From assembly GCF_002288925.2 (NCBI RefSeq), contig NW_022098062.1, positions 9,346,605-9,410,604 on the forward strand: a stretch of 64,000 nucleotides of DNA, in the 5' to 3' direction. The notes under the pieces were generated by a model. It had not been told where the DNA came from. It searched no databases and saw only the letters and a program-made list of their open reading frames with translations. How positions within the stretch are numbered: position 1 is the first letter of the stretch; each line of letters begins with the position of its first letter. The position numbers and the translations under genes are program-made. Positions 50,201 through 57,300 of this stretch are shown piece after piece. The DNA is from Delphinapterus leucas. Its lineage: Eukaryota > Chordata > Mammalia > Artiodactyla > Monodontidae.

Positions 50201-51075
50201 TTGGATTCAGCGTCCATCCTAACCCACTATGACCTCATCTTAACTAATTACAACAGCAAAGGCCCTATTTCTAAACAATGTCACATTCTGAGGTTCTGGG
50301 TGGACATGCCTTGGAGGGAAGGGGCACTATTCAACCCAGTAACTGGGCCACATAAGTTTTCTCGTTTGAAAAGTGGGGGTATCAAAAATATCTACTTCAT
50401 GGTACTGTTATGAAGCTTAAATAAATTCGTTTAGGTCTAAAGTACTTAGAACGGTGCCTGGCACATGACAAGAACTGTATAAGCGTTAGTTGTTATTGTT
50501 AGTAGTAGTAGAAAGAGTAACAGGAAGTGAGCATAGGTCTCCGACTCAGGACCGGAGTCCTTGGCATTGGAGAATCCCCACCGACATGTTCTGGGCCCTT
50601 AATATCCACGCACAGAACCTCTGAATTTGCTTCACCACTTTAGTCTCAGGGCACAATATTCATTCTCTGCGGGAGAGGACGGAATGCTACAAAGGCGGGA
50701 AAAGAGTAATGAAAGTTACAGCCGGGCCTGAATACGTCGAAGATACTGCCCAGGGGCGCGAGGAGCGGTCTGAGCGGACTCTGGGCTCAGGCAGCGCCGG
50801 GCGAGCAGTCAAGGGCGCTTGGGCCCCTCGGGGCCGCCGGCGAGGAGCCCAGGAAGAGCCGGGCCGAGGGCGGAGCTGGGAAGGTGAGGGGCGGCGAGCC
50901 GCGCGGACCGCGCCCCGCCAGGGCCAACTCACCCCTTGCCGCCAGCCCCGCCAGTCTTCGGCCGCTTTTTGCGACGCTTGCGGCCGGACTCAGAACCCCC
51001 GTCGACGCCGGCATCTGCCCCAGACAAGTAACGCTTCAGGTATTCCGCCTTCGAGAGCGGCGGAGCTGCCGCCAT
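17276..51075 (-). CDS. BUD13: BUD13, RES-complex splicing factor
   Basis: BUD13 is a nuclear splicing protein. With SNIP1 and RBMX2 it forms the retention-and-splicing (RES) complex on activated spliceosomes. Ten coding exons, all with GT/AG borders, sum to 2109 nt: 702 residues plus TAA. The N-terminus ([20 protein letters not shown]) is followed by a basic RKRRKKRPK stretch, and residues 60-80 are acidic. Residues 107-399 are a repeat array rich in HD, SP and RR; residues 400-501 hold four SDSDLSPPR motifs. The C-terminal Bud13 domain (about 540-702) contains [16 protein letters not shown] and ends KWSVEDM. The Trp in this region is the known contact with the SNIP1/Snu17 UHM domain in yeast. 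As I recall, the human protein is about 619 residues; the extra length lies mainly in exon 4. The start lies in a CpG island. Introns hold many repeats but no exon is interrupted. Confidence 0.97.
18176..18336 (-). mobile_element. L1 3'-end fragment
   Basis: Reverse complement of the cetartiodactyl L1 3' terminus ('attgaagtatagttgattta', 'tcaggtgtacagcaaagtga'). Confidence 0.75.
19400..19940 (+). mobile_element. L2 LINE fragment
   Basis: Diverged L2 3' region: 'tgaccaggcccctgcttacc', later 'ctctagatagaaagtgagtt' and 'cctggcacctagtacatagc'. Confidence 0.65.
21475..21872 (+). mobile_element. CHR-type SINE, long form
   Basis: Long-form element with the repeated 'cacaactactgagcc'-type body and an AAATA-rich tail. 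A perfect 19-bp duplication AAAAATCAACACACTTCAA flanks it at 21456-21474 and 21873-21891. The tail contains an unusual perfect 10-bp inverted repeat (21846-21870). Confidence 0.95.
21846..21870. repeat. Perfect inverted repeat (10-bp stem, 5-nt loop)
   Basis: AATAAGATGG, then loop TTACA, then CCATCTTATT. Located between the SINE tail and its downstream target-site duplication. Confidence 0.85.
22196..22572 (+). mobile_element. Two tandem CHR-type SINE insertions
   Basis: A 5' SINE stub (about 22191-22220) is followed by a nearly complete long-form SINE (about 22247-22572). The target sequence occurs three times: AAAATATAATAAACTAGCTG at 22171, again at 22225, and a partial third copy (AAACTAGCTGA) at 22583. 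Confidence 0.8.
22590..24920 (+). mobile_element. L1-family fragments
   Basis: Several diverged L1 pieces read on the plus strand, including an ORF1-like stretch at 22.6-23.1 kb and an ORF2 C-terminal stretch at 24.23-24.92 kb. They are interrupted by the LTR at 23143-23565; L1 sequence resumes at 'ctatgccagtgaaacaatcc'. Confidence 0.7.
23143..23565 (-). mobile_element. Solo LTR of an endogenous retrovirus
   Basis: Minus-strand LTR of about 420 bp, starting TGTTGAGGGAGG and ending CAACACA. It has a TATA box (TTATATATAA, 23358-23367) and an ATTAAA signal (23261-23266) about 95 bp further on, as expected of a U3-R-U5 layout. No viral coding sequence is attached. It sits inside an L1 fragment; the flanks do not give a clear target-site duplication. 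Confidence 0.75.
24955..24967. repeat. Poly-G run
   Basis: A run of about 12-13 guanines ('ttcggggggg...'). Confidence 0.7.
25230..25270. repeat. TA-rich microsatellite
   Basis: Imperfect (TA)n with TG interruptions. Confidence 0.6.
26460..27060 (+). mobile_element. L1 ORF2 fragment
   Basis: Diverged reverse-transcriptase region of L1 ('ggaattaaactggaaatcaa', 'acaataaggcaagaaaaaga'), broken by stops. Confidence 0.75.
27515..27719 (+). mobile_element. CHR-type SINE, short form
   Basis: Complete short-form SINE ending in 'gtaccgc' plus poly-A. Flanks AAAAAACCTA and AAAAAACTAA resemble a duplication. Confidence 0.92.
27830..28060 (+). mobile_element. L1 3'-end fragment
   Basis: Ends of an L1: 'ctactgtatagcacagggag', 'tgttgtacacctgaaactaa', then an A-rich tail. 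Confidence 0.8.
28929..29010 (-). CDS. BUD13: BUD13 coding exon 9
   Basis: 82 nt; acceptor GTCATTAG, donor GTAAAC. Encodes [20 protein letters not shown] followed by RWDGVDR, the most conserved part of the family. Confidence 0.96.
29249..29433 (-). CDS. BUD13: BUD13 coding exon 8
   Basis: 185 nt; acceptor TTGTCTAG, donor GTGAGC. Encodes [20 protein letters not shown] onward to KNKKV; highly charged helix-prone region. Confidence 0.96.
29725..29863 (-). CDS. BUD13: BUD13 coding exon 7
   Basis: 139 nt; acceptor CCTTTGCAG, donor GTAAGA. Encodes [20 protein letters not shown] and ends YAQWGKG. Confidence 0.96.
30219..30324 (-). CDS. BUD13: BUD13 coding exon 6
   Basis: 106 nt; acceptor TTGCATAG, donor GTAAAG. 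Encodes [20 protein letters not shown], the start of the conserved C-terminal half. Confidence 0.96.
31141..31455 (-). mobile_element. CHR-type SINE, long form
   Basis: Reverse-oriented long form ('tttggctgcgttgggtcttt' through 'gcgccaccagggaagc') flanked by CTGGAATAACAC at 31128 and 31456. In BUD13 intron 5. Confidence 0.93.
31660..31880. repeat. MIR SINE
   Basis: Contains 'cccaggcactgtgctaagag', 'attttaaagatgaagaagct' and 'gaggcttagagat'. Confidence 0.8.
32224..32528 (-). CDS. BUD13: BUD13 coding exon 5 (SDSDLSPPR motifs)
   Basis: 305 nt; acceptor AATTTCCAG, donor GTAAGA. Encodes [20 protein letters not shown], then four DSDLSPPR units spaced about 17 residues apart, probable phosphorylation sites. 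Internal AG dinucleotides would shift the frame, so the acceptor at 32529 is the only compatible one. Confidence 0.94.
32781..32797. repeat. (TA)n microsatellite at L1 3' end
   Basis: About eight TA units exactly at the 3' boundary of the L1. Confidence 0.85.
32784..36661 (-). mobile_element. L1 element, 3'-truncated, in BUD13 intron 4
   Basis: About 3.9 kb of L1 in the same orientation as BUD13. It contains the end of the 5' UTR, an ORF1 with a coiled-coil stretch (36059-36565), and ORF2 pieces for endonuclease (35176-35526) and reverse transcriptase (33372-33956, 32946-33335). ORF2 is broken by stops and frameshifts, so the element is inactive. The rest of ORF2, the 3' UTR and a poly-A tail are absent; the sequence ends in (TA)n. 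It is nevertheless bounded by a 15-bp direct repeat (32769-32783 and 36662-36676, one mismatch). Confidence 0.92.
37660..38535 (-). CDS. BUD13: BUD13 coding exon 4 (tandem repeat array)
   Basis: 876 nt; acceptor TCTGTTTAG, donor GTGAGC. After [11 protein letters not shown] comes an array of about 17 units. The first eight are nearly identical 13-residue units ([13 protein letters not shown], coded by 39 bp). Later ones diverge and alternate Ala or Val at the end (RHDSPDP, HHNSSD, RHNSPDL). The exon ends in a Ser/Lys-rich stretch with [16 protein letters not shown]. The similarity of units at DNA level points to recent unit gain; copy number may be polymorphic or mis-assembled. Confidence 0.95.
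38130..38510. repeat. BUD13: 39-bp coding minisatellite
   Basis: About nine tandem copies of a 39-bp unit (two are 36 bp), within BUD13 exon 4. Mostly single-base differences among the eight units at 38190-38510. Confidence 0.9.
39140..39330. repeat. MIR SINE
   Basis: 'cacctactgcatgccgatta', 'cctattttacagatgaagaa' and 'aagtagtttgccaaagtcat' mark it as MIR. Confidence 0.8.
39799..39828. repeat. (TG)n microsatellite
   Basis: Interrupted TG repeat. Confidence 0.7.
40037..40116 (+). repeat. 80-bp duplicated segment, copy 1
   Basis: Matches 41621-41700 over 80 bp with two mismatches. Flanks of the two copies are unrelated apart from the shared leading AGCCAA. Confidence 0.85.
41100..41626 (+). 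mobile_element. L1 ORF2 fragment, left half
   Basis: Reverse-transcriptase region of an L1 (from 'caccatgatcaagc' to 'gccatttatgacaaacgcac'), antisense to BUD13. It is interrupted by a SINE at 41251-41486 and then by an insertion at 41627-42464. The L1 resumes at 42471. Confidence 0.85.
41251..41486 (+). mobile_element. CHR-type SINE, short form, nested in L1
   Basis: Short-form SINE with an (AAAAAC)n tail. Flanked by CACATGATC at 41242 and 41487. Confidence 0.94.
41621..41700 (+). repeat. 80-bp duplicated segment, copy 2
   Basis: Near-identical to 40037-40116 and placed exactly where the L1 breaks. It is followed by an L1 3'-end-like piece (about 41701-41870). Confidence 0.85.
41929..42137 (+). 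mobile_element. CHR-type SINE, short form
   Basis: Flanked by a perfect 15-bp duplication AAAAGTTTTACACAG (41914 and 42138). Long poly-A tail, so probably among the younger copies here. Confidence 0.95.
42465..44725 (+). mobile_element. L1 3' half (ORF2 and 3' UTR)
   Basis: Continuation of the L1 from 41626: ORF2 from the reverse-transcriptase region to its C-terminus, then a 3' UTR and A-rich end at about 44725. Frames are broken by stops. Contains a (CA)n run at 44228-44261 and a (TA)n run at 44628-44647. Antisense to BUD13, in intron 3. Confidence 0.9.
44228..44261. repeat. (AC)n microsatellite
   Basis: About 16-17 uninterrupted AC units inside the L1 fragment. Confidence 0.9.
44776..44860 (-). 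CDS. BUD13: BUD13 coding exon 3
   Basis: 85 nt; acceptor CTCCCACAG, donor GTGAGT. Encodes [20 protein letters not shown] then SAKWKLLGG. Confidence 0.96.
45650..45850. repeat. MIR SINE
   Basis: 'gagcaaggcactgtgttctg' and 'tggctcagagaagttaagta' are MIR blocks. Confidence 0.75.
45960..46308 (+). mobile_element. CHR-type SINE, long form
   Basis: Long form ending in 'aataaataaatttatttt' and poly-A; flanks CAAGATGG and AAAGATGA look like a short worn duplication. In BUD13 intron 2. Confidence 0.92.
46320..46490. repeat. MIR SINE
   Basis: 'ctctctaagcctcaatttcc' and 'cttagtgcttggtacatggt' blocks. Confidence 0.75.
46660..47560 (+). mobile_element. Old L1 3'-end fragment
   Basis: Diverged L1 ORF2 C-terminal and 3' sequence ('ttggaaagcaatatgggaaa', 'gagctactatgtaaccatta'). 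Confidence 0.65.
47580..47943 (+). mobile_element. CHR-type SINE, long form
   Basis: Long form with one base missing in the 5' 'ttccctgg' block and an extended A/T-rich tail. Confidence 0.9.
48150..48500 (+). mobile_element. L2 LINE fragment
   Basis: Diverged L2 3' region ('tttaaaattcaattcagata', 'agagtatgacctgtaaagca'). Confidence 0.55.
48858..48951 (-). CDS. BUD13: BUD13 coding exon 2
   Basis: 94 nt; acceptor ACATTTAG, donor GTGTGT. Encodes [20 protein letters not shown] then the acidic [11 protein letters not shown]. The donor is chosen because it leaves phase 0 and a P-V-V join with exon 3. Confidence 0.95.
49030..49515 (+). mobile_element. L2 LINE fragment
   Basis: L2 3' end with 'aagctataagctccatcaga' and terminal 'actcaataaatgtttgtta'. 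Confidence 0.7.
49560..49790. repeat. MIR SINE
   Basis: 'gaaaaaactgaggcttagac' and 'tgcccaaggccacacagccc' are the MIR core blocks. Confidence 0.8.
49905..50345 (+). repeat. Old interspersed repeat, family not assigned
   Basis: Related to the copy at 11680: 'cctagggctgcctaacaaag', 'cacagttctggaggcttcaa', ending 'actattcaacccag'. Confidence 0.7.
50933..51075 (-). CDS. BUD13: BUD13 coding exon 1
   Basis: 143 nt; start ATG at 51075-51073 in a strong context (GCTGCTGCCATGG), donor GTGAGT. Encodes [20 protein letters not shown] then the basic RKRRKKRPK segment. Confidence 0.96.
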
Positions 51076-51087
51076 GGCAGCAGCAAA

Positions 51088-51103
51088 GGGGGGGGGGGGG
51101 GGG
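51088..51103. repeat. BUD13: Homopolymer (C16 in BUD13 5' UTR)
   Basis: Sixteen G on the plus strand, that is, 16 C in the BUD13 leader 12 nt before the start codon. The length may be a sequencing artefact. Confidence 0.85.
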
Positions 51104-51439
51104 CGGATCGACGCTGCGGACAAAATTCTTGAACGCGAAACGGAGAGCGAGGACTCTGGGAGGCGGGGCCAGGACCGGAAGTGAGGGAGGGTGTTTGGAA
51201 CCGACAGGGAGTCTCGTGTGAGCTTCGGCGGGCTTACGAGGGACACGCGCACCTTGCGGGCCCACTTTACATCCCTGTGACGTGACAATCGTGTTTCTTA
51301 TCTTTGTCCATTCTGTCATTCAACAGACCGTGCAGCAAGCGCTGTTGTAGCCGCGAGGCTACAGCCACGACCCCAACAAGATCTCTGCCCCCAGCAGCTT
51401 CAGAAGCACCAGAGAGCAGTAGTTAGGTACGGGGGCTCT

Positions 51440-51610
51440 GGAGCTGCAGTGCAGCTTAAGTTTGAGTTCTGCTTCCATAACTTCCTAACTGTACGACCTT
51501 GGGCAGCATACTTAACAAAATGGGGATAAAAATGACACCGAACCCAATGGTTGCAAGGACTAGGTTAATATTACTGTGTAAAGTGCTTTGAACAGCATCT
51601 GGCATAGTGT
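51440..51610. repeat. MIR SINE
   Basis: 'cttcctaactgtacgacctt' and 'aaagtgctttgaacagcatc' blocks. Confidence 0.75.
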
Positions 51611-51683
51611 GTCAGTTATTTTTATTAGTATGTTTAGGTGGAGAGAAATCTGCTTTGATAGGCTTTCAAGAACTATTCAACAG

Positions 51684-52005
51684 GGCTTCCCTGGTGGCGC
51701 AGTGGTTGAGAATCTGCCTGCTAGTGCAGGGGACACGGGTTCGAGCCCTGGTCAGGGAAGATCCCACATGCCGCGGAGCAACTGGGCCCGTGAGCCACAA
51801 CTACTGAGCCTGCGCGTCTGGAGCCTGTGCTCCACGAGAGAGGCCGCGATAGTGAGAGGCCCGCGCACCGCGATGAAGAGTGGCCCCCGCTTGCCGCAAC
51901 TAGAGAAAGCCCTCGCACACAAATGAAGACCCAACACAGCCAAAAATATGTAAATAAATAAATAAAAAGCCAAGCATTTGAAGCCCTTTAAAAAAAAAAA
52001 ACAAC
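51684..52005 (+). mobile_element. CHR-type SINE, long form
   Basis: Intergenic; flanked by AACTATTCAACAG at 51671 and 52006. The tail includes an extra A-rich segment before the duplication. Confidence 0.93.
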
Positions 52006-52190
52006 AACTATTCAACAGAGGAACTCAGGAATTCCAAACCCAATATAATTACTATGAAAAATATGGAGGTTTCTAACCTATGTATCTGACCCACATTTGA
52101 TATTTGTTGCCCCTAGCTATCTCTTGCGTATATTTCTAATGAAAATGACCTAGATCTATTTTCAGCATGGCAAGAGAGAAGCTAGAGAGA

Positions 52191-52351
52191 ATTTTTTTTT
52201 TTTTTTGTCATTCAGTGTTTTATTTTTTAAAACTCAGGTAATTTACTTTTTGGCTAGGTGGCATGCGGGATTTAGTTCACCAGCCAGAGATGGAACCCAT
52301 GCCCCCTGCAGTGGAAGCGGAGTCTTAACCACTGGACCGCCAGGGAAGTCC
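52191..52351 (-). mobile_element. tRNA-derived SINE, reverse
   Basis: Poly-T start and 'ccgccagggaagtc' end; flanked by CTAGAGAGA at 52182 and 52352. Confidence 0.88.
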
Positions 52352-52419
52352 CTAGAGAGACTGAATTCTAATACTCAAGTTTAGGGAGAAGACTTTTCTT
52401 CTTGTGGGCATTAAGAGCT

Positions 52420-52560
52420 TTACTTGAATTATCTCATTTAACCCTCACATTTCTCAGATGCTTTTATTATCCTTACCTTACAGGTGAGAAAACTGAAGCT
52501 TGGAGAGGTTAAGTTGCCCAACTTCACACAGCCAGAACATATGACCCTTGGGAGCAGAGG
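52420..52560. repeat. MIR SINE
   Basis: 'tgagaaaactgaagcttgga' and 'gaggttaagttgcccaactt' blocks. Confidence 0.75.
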
Positions 52561-52939
52561 CTAACAAAGTGGGGTGCAAGAGGTAATCCAAATTTCTTGA
52601 AAAAGAATTAGATTGCGTATTTTACTTATCTCACAATATGTTAAATTTTTGTCACGTTTTAAGGTTTATTAGTCAATAAAGTATTGTTATACTTTATAAA
52701 TAAATACGCATATCTTGGAACACATGTTCAGAAAATATACATAAGAAAACAGGTTTGGAGGTCACTGCCCTGAAGCATGAACTTTTAACCACTGGGCTAC
52801 ACTGGGTGGTCACAGCACAGGCCCAGGAAGAAGAGCAGGCTGGGTCCCTCAGGGCCCATGAAAAGGGGGCACTGGACTGATAGGGCTTCACTAGCTGCAG
52901 GGCCCCACAGGTCTCCCATCCACAACCCTGCCTTGGCTT

Positions 52940-53495
52940 CTAGTACACTTCAGCATATCTCAAGCTGAACTCCACAGCCCTGCCTCCACCCTGGTGTCAG
53001 CAGACATCGGGAAAGTCTCATATTTCTGCTCCAGTGAACATTACCAGTATAGTCCTCTCCACCCCATCGCCTCCTGCCCATTTCTGTCTTCAGTTCCACC
53101 TCTACCCTTTCTACTCAGTACCAAACCTTAGCCTGACAAGACTAAGCTCAGGTCTTAACCCTGCCTCACAGGGCAGTTAAGCAGGATCAAATGCATTCAC
53201 GACCAGTGGCATGGTCTAAGTTTTGCCCTGTCTCTGCAGTTCCATCTAATAAAGCTAATGCCCCCACCTTCCCTGGCACTACCCAGACCCCTTCCCTGCT
53301 TGACATTCCTCCATAACATGGTGATTAATCTGACACTGTTCTACTTGTTGGTTTCTTGTCAACCCCCCACCCACTCTGTTTGCCAATTTTCCCCACTACA
53401 CTTGAAGCTCCATGAAAGCAGAGCTTTATTTTGTTCAGTTCTATGATGTGCCAGGCACAAAGCAAGCACTCAAACATCTATTGAAGGAATGAGTG
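52940..53495 (+). mobile_element. L2 LINE fragment
   Basis: L2 3' end: 'ccactacacttgaagctcca', 'atgtgccaggcacaaagcaa', 'tgaaggaatgag'. Confidence 0.6.
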
Positions 53496-53578
53496 AAATG
53501 CCAGCTCCAGTCCCCAAATTACAGTAGCCACACCGGAGAAAATGTTCTTCAGGAGGCTGAATTCTACCGGCATAACAA

Positions 53579-53692
53579 ACAAGGACAGAGTGCAAAACAT
53601 AAAAATAAAATAATAATAATAATAAAACAAGGACAGAGTGCAAAACATAAAAATAAAATAATAATAAATAATAATAAAACAAGGACAGAGTG
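53579..53692. repeat. 48-52 bp tandem repeat
   Basis: Three starts of ACAAGGACAGAGTG at 53579, 53627 and 53679, separated by A-rich (AAT)n tracts. Confidence 0.85.
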
Positions 53693-54188
53693 ATTTCAGA
53701 GGCCAGTGCTGTTTGAAAGCCACCATTTTAATGAGAACTTCTTCACCTGTCCTAGACTCCCTCCCCTCAGAAGACTCTCTTCCTGTTGAGAGTCAGTATT
53801 TTATACACCCAAACCAACTTCCAAACTCCAGACGTAGCTGTCTTCCACCTTCTCCAGCTCTTCAGAGTTCCAACTTGACATGAGAGAGCATTGTGTGGAG
53901 GGAGGGTAAAGACTTTATAGGAAAAAAATGACAATGACATGCCTGATGGTTCATTTCTGGGTTTCTTTGCAGGCCAATTCAAATCCTCCAAAACAAGGTC
54001 AAGTAACCCAAGAGGCTTGCGTTTCCGTCACAAACTGTTCAGAAATTGTGCTCAGATCTCCGACTCAGACCAGGTGTCCTCCCCACATGGGCAAGGCCTG
54101 GTGGGGAGGCCACTCCAGTCTTTTCCAATAGCAATAAATAACCCCGCGGTCTGAGCAGCGCTGGAGGCTGGCCGGGAACCGCCCACGG

Positions 54189-54323
54189 CTACTGCTGGGA
54201 AGCCAGACCTGTCTCATAGCCCTCCGTCTTCATGTCATTGAACCCCAGTTCCTCGTTTTGGTCAAATGTGCGCTTATAGTGCTCCACCTTCATCTCAGGA
54301 TCATCTTCCGGTGCGTACACGTT
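54189..54323 (-). CDS. ZPR1: ZPR1 coding exon 14 (C-terminus)
   Basis: Acceptor GCCTTGCAG; encodes [20 protein letters not shown] and ends with TAG at 54189-54191. Confidence 0.96.
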   Translation of the reverse strand, partial: NVYAPEDDPEMKVEHYKRTFDQNEELGFNDMKTEGYETGLASQQ

Positions 54324-57300
54324 CTGCAAGGCCAAGGACAGACCATCAGTGCCTGTGCCATCCTGCCACCCCCACCCCCCCCAGACAGCTTCCAATTCCC
54401 ACTTTCCCAGGACCTTAAGGAGGTGTTTATTCCTTTTTGTTTTGTTTTTGGCTGCACACCATGCGGGATCTTAATTCCCTGACCGGGGATTGAACGTGCG
54501 CCCCCTGCAGTGGAAGCACAGAGTCCTAACCACTGGACCACCAAGGAAGTCCCTTTATTCTCTTTTTAAGGGCCTCCAACACCCCATGGCTAGGCTCAAC
54601 TCGTGGGCAGCAACAGAACCCACATGGGCTAGAAGTGGGACTGCAGGGAGAAAAACTTTCTATCTGCACCTTCTTACGAAGAGAGTAGCATAGTCTTAAC
54701 AGTGGAGAGACCTTAGAACAGTTTTGCCTGACCCATAATAACTGCTCAATAAATGTTAAAGTTACTGTTAATCACCAGAGTATCTCCCTAGTCAGCTTAA
54801 AGCCTTTTCCCATCTTGGCCTCTGGACAAGGCACCATTTCTCCTCAATCCACGGTCCGATTTGCAAAATGAAAATGCCACTGCTGGACTTAGAGCTGGGA
54901 CTCGAGCTAGACTAGAGGAAGAAGGAACCTGGGAGTCTCCTTTTTCCCCCTCTTGACACACACTTACAGTCCCATACACCTTCCCCCTTCCTCTCTTATA
55001 TTCCAATTTCTGCTAAAAGGTTCCTTGATAAAAAGCAGTTCATTTAGAATTAAGTCTCTCAGTTTCTGGAGAAATGATACATATTTAAGGAAGGTCAGAA
55101 AAGATATCTCTGTGAAATACCAGGGAAGGTCTACAGTACCTGCAAGTAGCTGTTTCCTGCTGGATCATCCATAACAAAGTGGGCCTTCATGTTACCCTCA
55201 ATGATCTAAAGGAGACAGAATACAGCATGAGCATGTAAATCTTACATAGCTGCTGGCAGGAAGGGACTATGTCTGCCACACAGAAACCAAAGCAATTTAC
55301 ACTGCAGAATCCCCCAACGTTTTAAGAATTGGTGAAATGAAGGTGCCTCTAGAGGTGGAGTGGAGAGAATCTAAAATAAAGACTGTCTGACAGCTATTTA
55401 AGAAGCAATCCGGCATCCCTAATCTCCTCTCCCATTCCAAACAGACCAACGACTGCCCTTGCCCCACCCCAATAAAAGAGAATTCTGTGGAGAAGTTACC
55501 ACAGCACACTATGGACAGGGGGACACTCGCCCAGTTGAGCGTAGAGGGAAAGAAATCAAGAACAGAAGTCACTGTACCCTTATTGGAAACAGACATACAC
55601 ACACCCCAGCCCTCTTCCCACACTCAGCTCTCAGAACACTGCCAGCCAAGCCTCCACCCTCAAGACAGGAAACGGAACACCCACTGATGGGAATCTGACC
55701 AGCCCAAGAGGAAACACCTAACAACTCTGGCACTGGAGTTACCTCAACAAAATGGCCAAGCTAAATCCCCCTCCAACGAGCCCAACGTCAGCAAGACTCA
55801 CCCCACTCAGATGTTTTAGTCCTCTACTTTTAAATAGACAACCAATGATTACCAGACATCTGAGCAAAGCCCGTAATATTGAAAGACAGAAATCAAATGG
55901 GAAAAAAAAACTTAAGAGGAAATGGAAACTATGCGAGGAAAATAAAACGTCAAAAAAACCCCACAAAAACCCAAAATTAATATTCTCAAAGAGAAAAAAA
56001 TACTACAACCTTAAAACAACAGGATGCTATTTTTTTAAAAGGAGGAGAAAGTATTGAAAGACCAAAAGCCACTTGGAAAATAAAAATGTCAGTGGAAATG
56101 AAAAACTCAATTGAAGGGTTGGAAAATTAAGATAATCTCCAAGAGTAGAGCAAACACAAAGAAACTGAAAACAGGACAAAAAAATAAGTAAATTACAGAA
56201 GACCAGACAAGTCAGTCTAACATCCAAAACATAGGGATTTCAGAAAGAGAGAACAGAGGGGAAGCAATAGAATACTTTTTAAAAGCTTCCTAGAACTGAG
56301 CCACATGAGTTTCCAGATTCAAAGAACCCACCAAGTGCTTAGCAACAATGGTTGAAAATTGACCCACGTACACCAAGTCACATCCTGAAATTTTACATCA
56401 CAGGGGACACAAAAGTATCACAAGAATAGGTCACAAACAAAAGATAGGGAATCAGAATGCCTTCAAACTTCTCAACAGCCAAACTGGGAAACTGAAAGAC
56501 ATTAGTGGGAAACTGGAAGACCTTAGAAATTCTGATAAAAAATTATTTCCATCCTAGAATTCTATTCCCAGCCATTAATCTAATATAAGAGTAGAATAAG
56601 GACTTCCCTGGTGGTGCACTGGATAAGAATCCACCTGCCAATGCAAGGGACACAGGTTCGAGTCCTGGTCCGGGAAGATCCCACATGCTGCGGAGCAACT
56701 AAGCCCGTGCGCCACAACTACTGAGTCTGCACTCTAGAGCCCGTGAACCACAACTACTGAGCCCACGTGCCACAACTACTGAAGCCCACGCGCCTGGACC
56801 CCGTGTTCCACAAGAGAAGCCACCGCAATGGGAAGCCCGTACACCACAAGGAAGGGTAGCCCCCGCTCGCCGCAGCTACAGAAAGCCCGTGTGCAGCAAC
56901 GAAGACTCAGTGCAGCCAAAGTTAAAATATTAATTTTTAAAAAAAGGTGGAATAAAAAAATTTTCAGACATGCAAAGTCCCAGAAATTTTACTTCCCATG
57001 CATTTTCTTAAGAAGCTACTGGACAAGAGGCTCCAACAAAAAAAAGGGAGAAAACCAAGAAAGGAGATGGCATGGGATATCAGAAACCAAGAGAATCCCC
57101 AACATGTCGGTTAGATGTTTACATGTGGCAAGAAAGGGTATGCAGCTTCTTGTTCACTGGAGCCCCAGGACCACAAGCACTGACCGGCCAGAGTCCTCTC
57201 ACCTGGTTCAACTTCTGGCTAAACTCCTGCAGTTTCTCTGTCTGGCCAGGACTGGAACTGTCGCCCAGTGTGAAAGGGTTCTTGGTCACCTGCAATAAAT

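Larger units (their letters stand above)
50680..51250. promoter_or_regulatory. BUD13: CpG island, BUD13 promoter
   Basis: Dense CpG over about 570 bp covering BUD13 exon 1 and upstream sequence; no TATA box at a suitable place. An ETS-type site CCGGAAGTG lies at 51175-51183, 100 nt upstream of the ATG. Confidence 0.8.
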
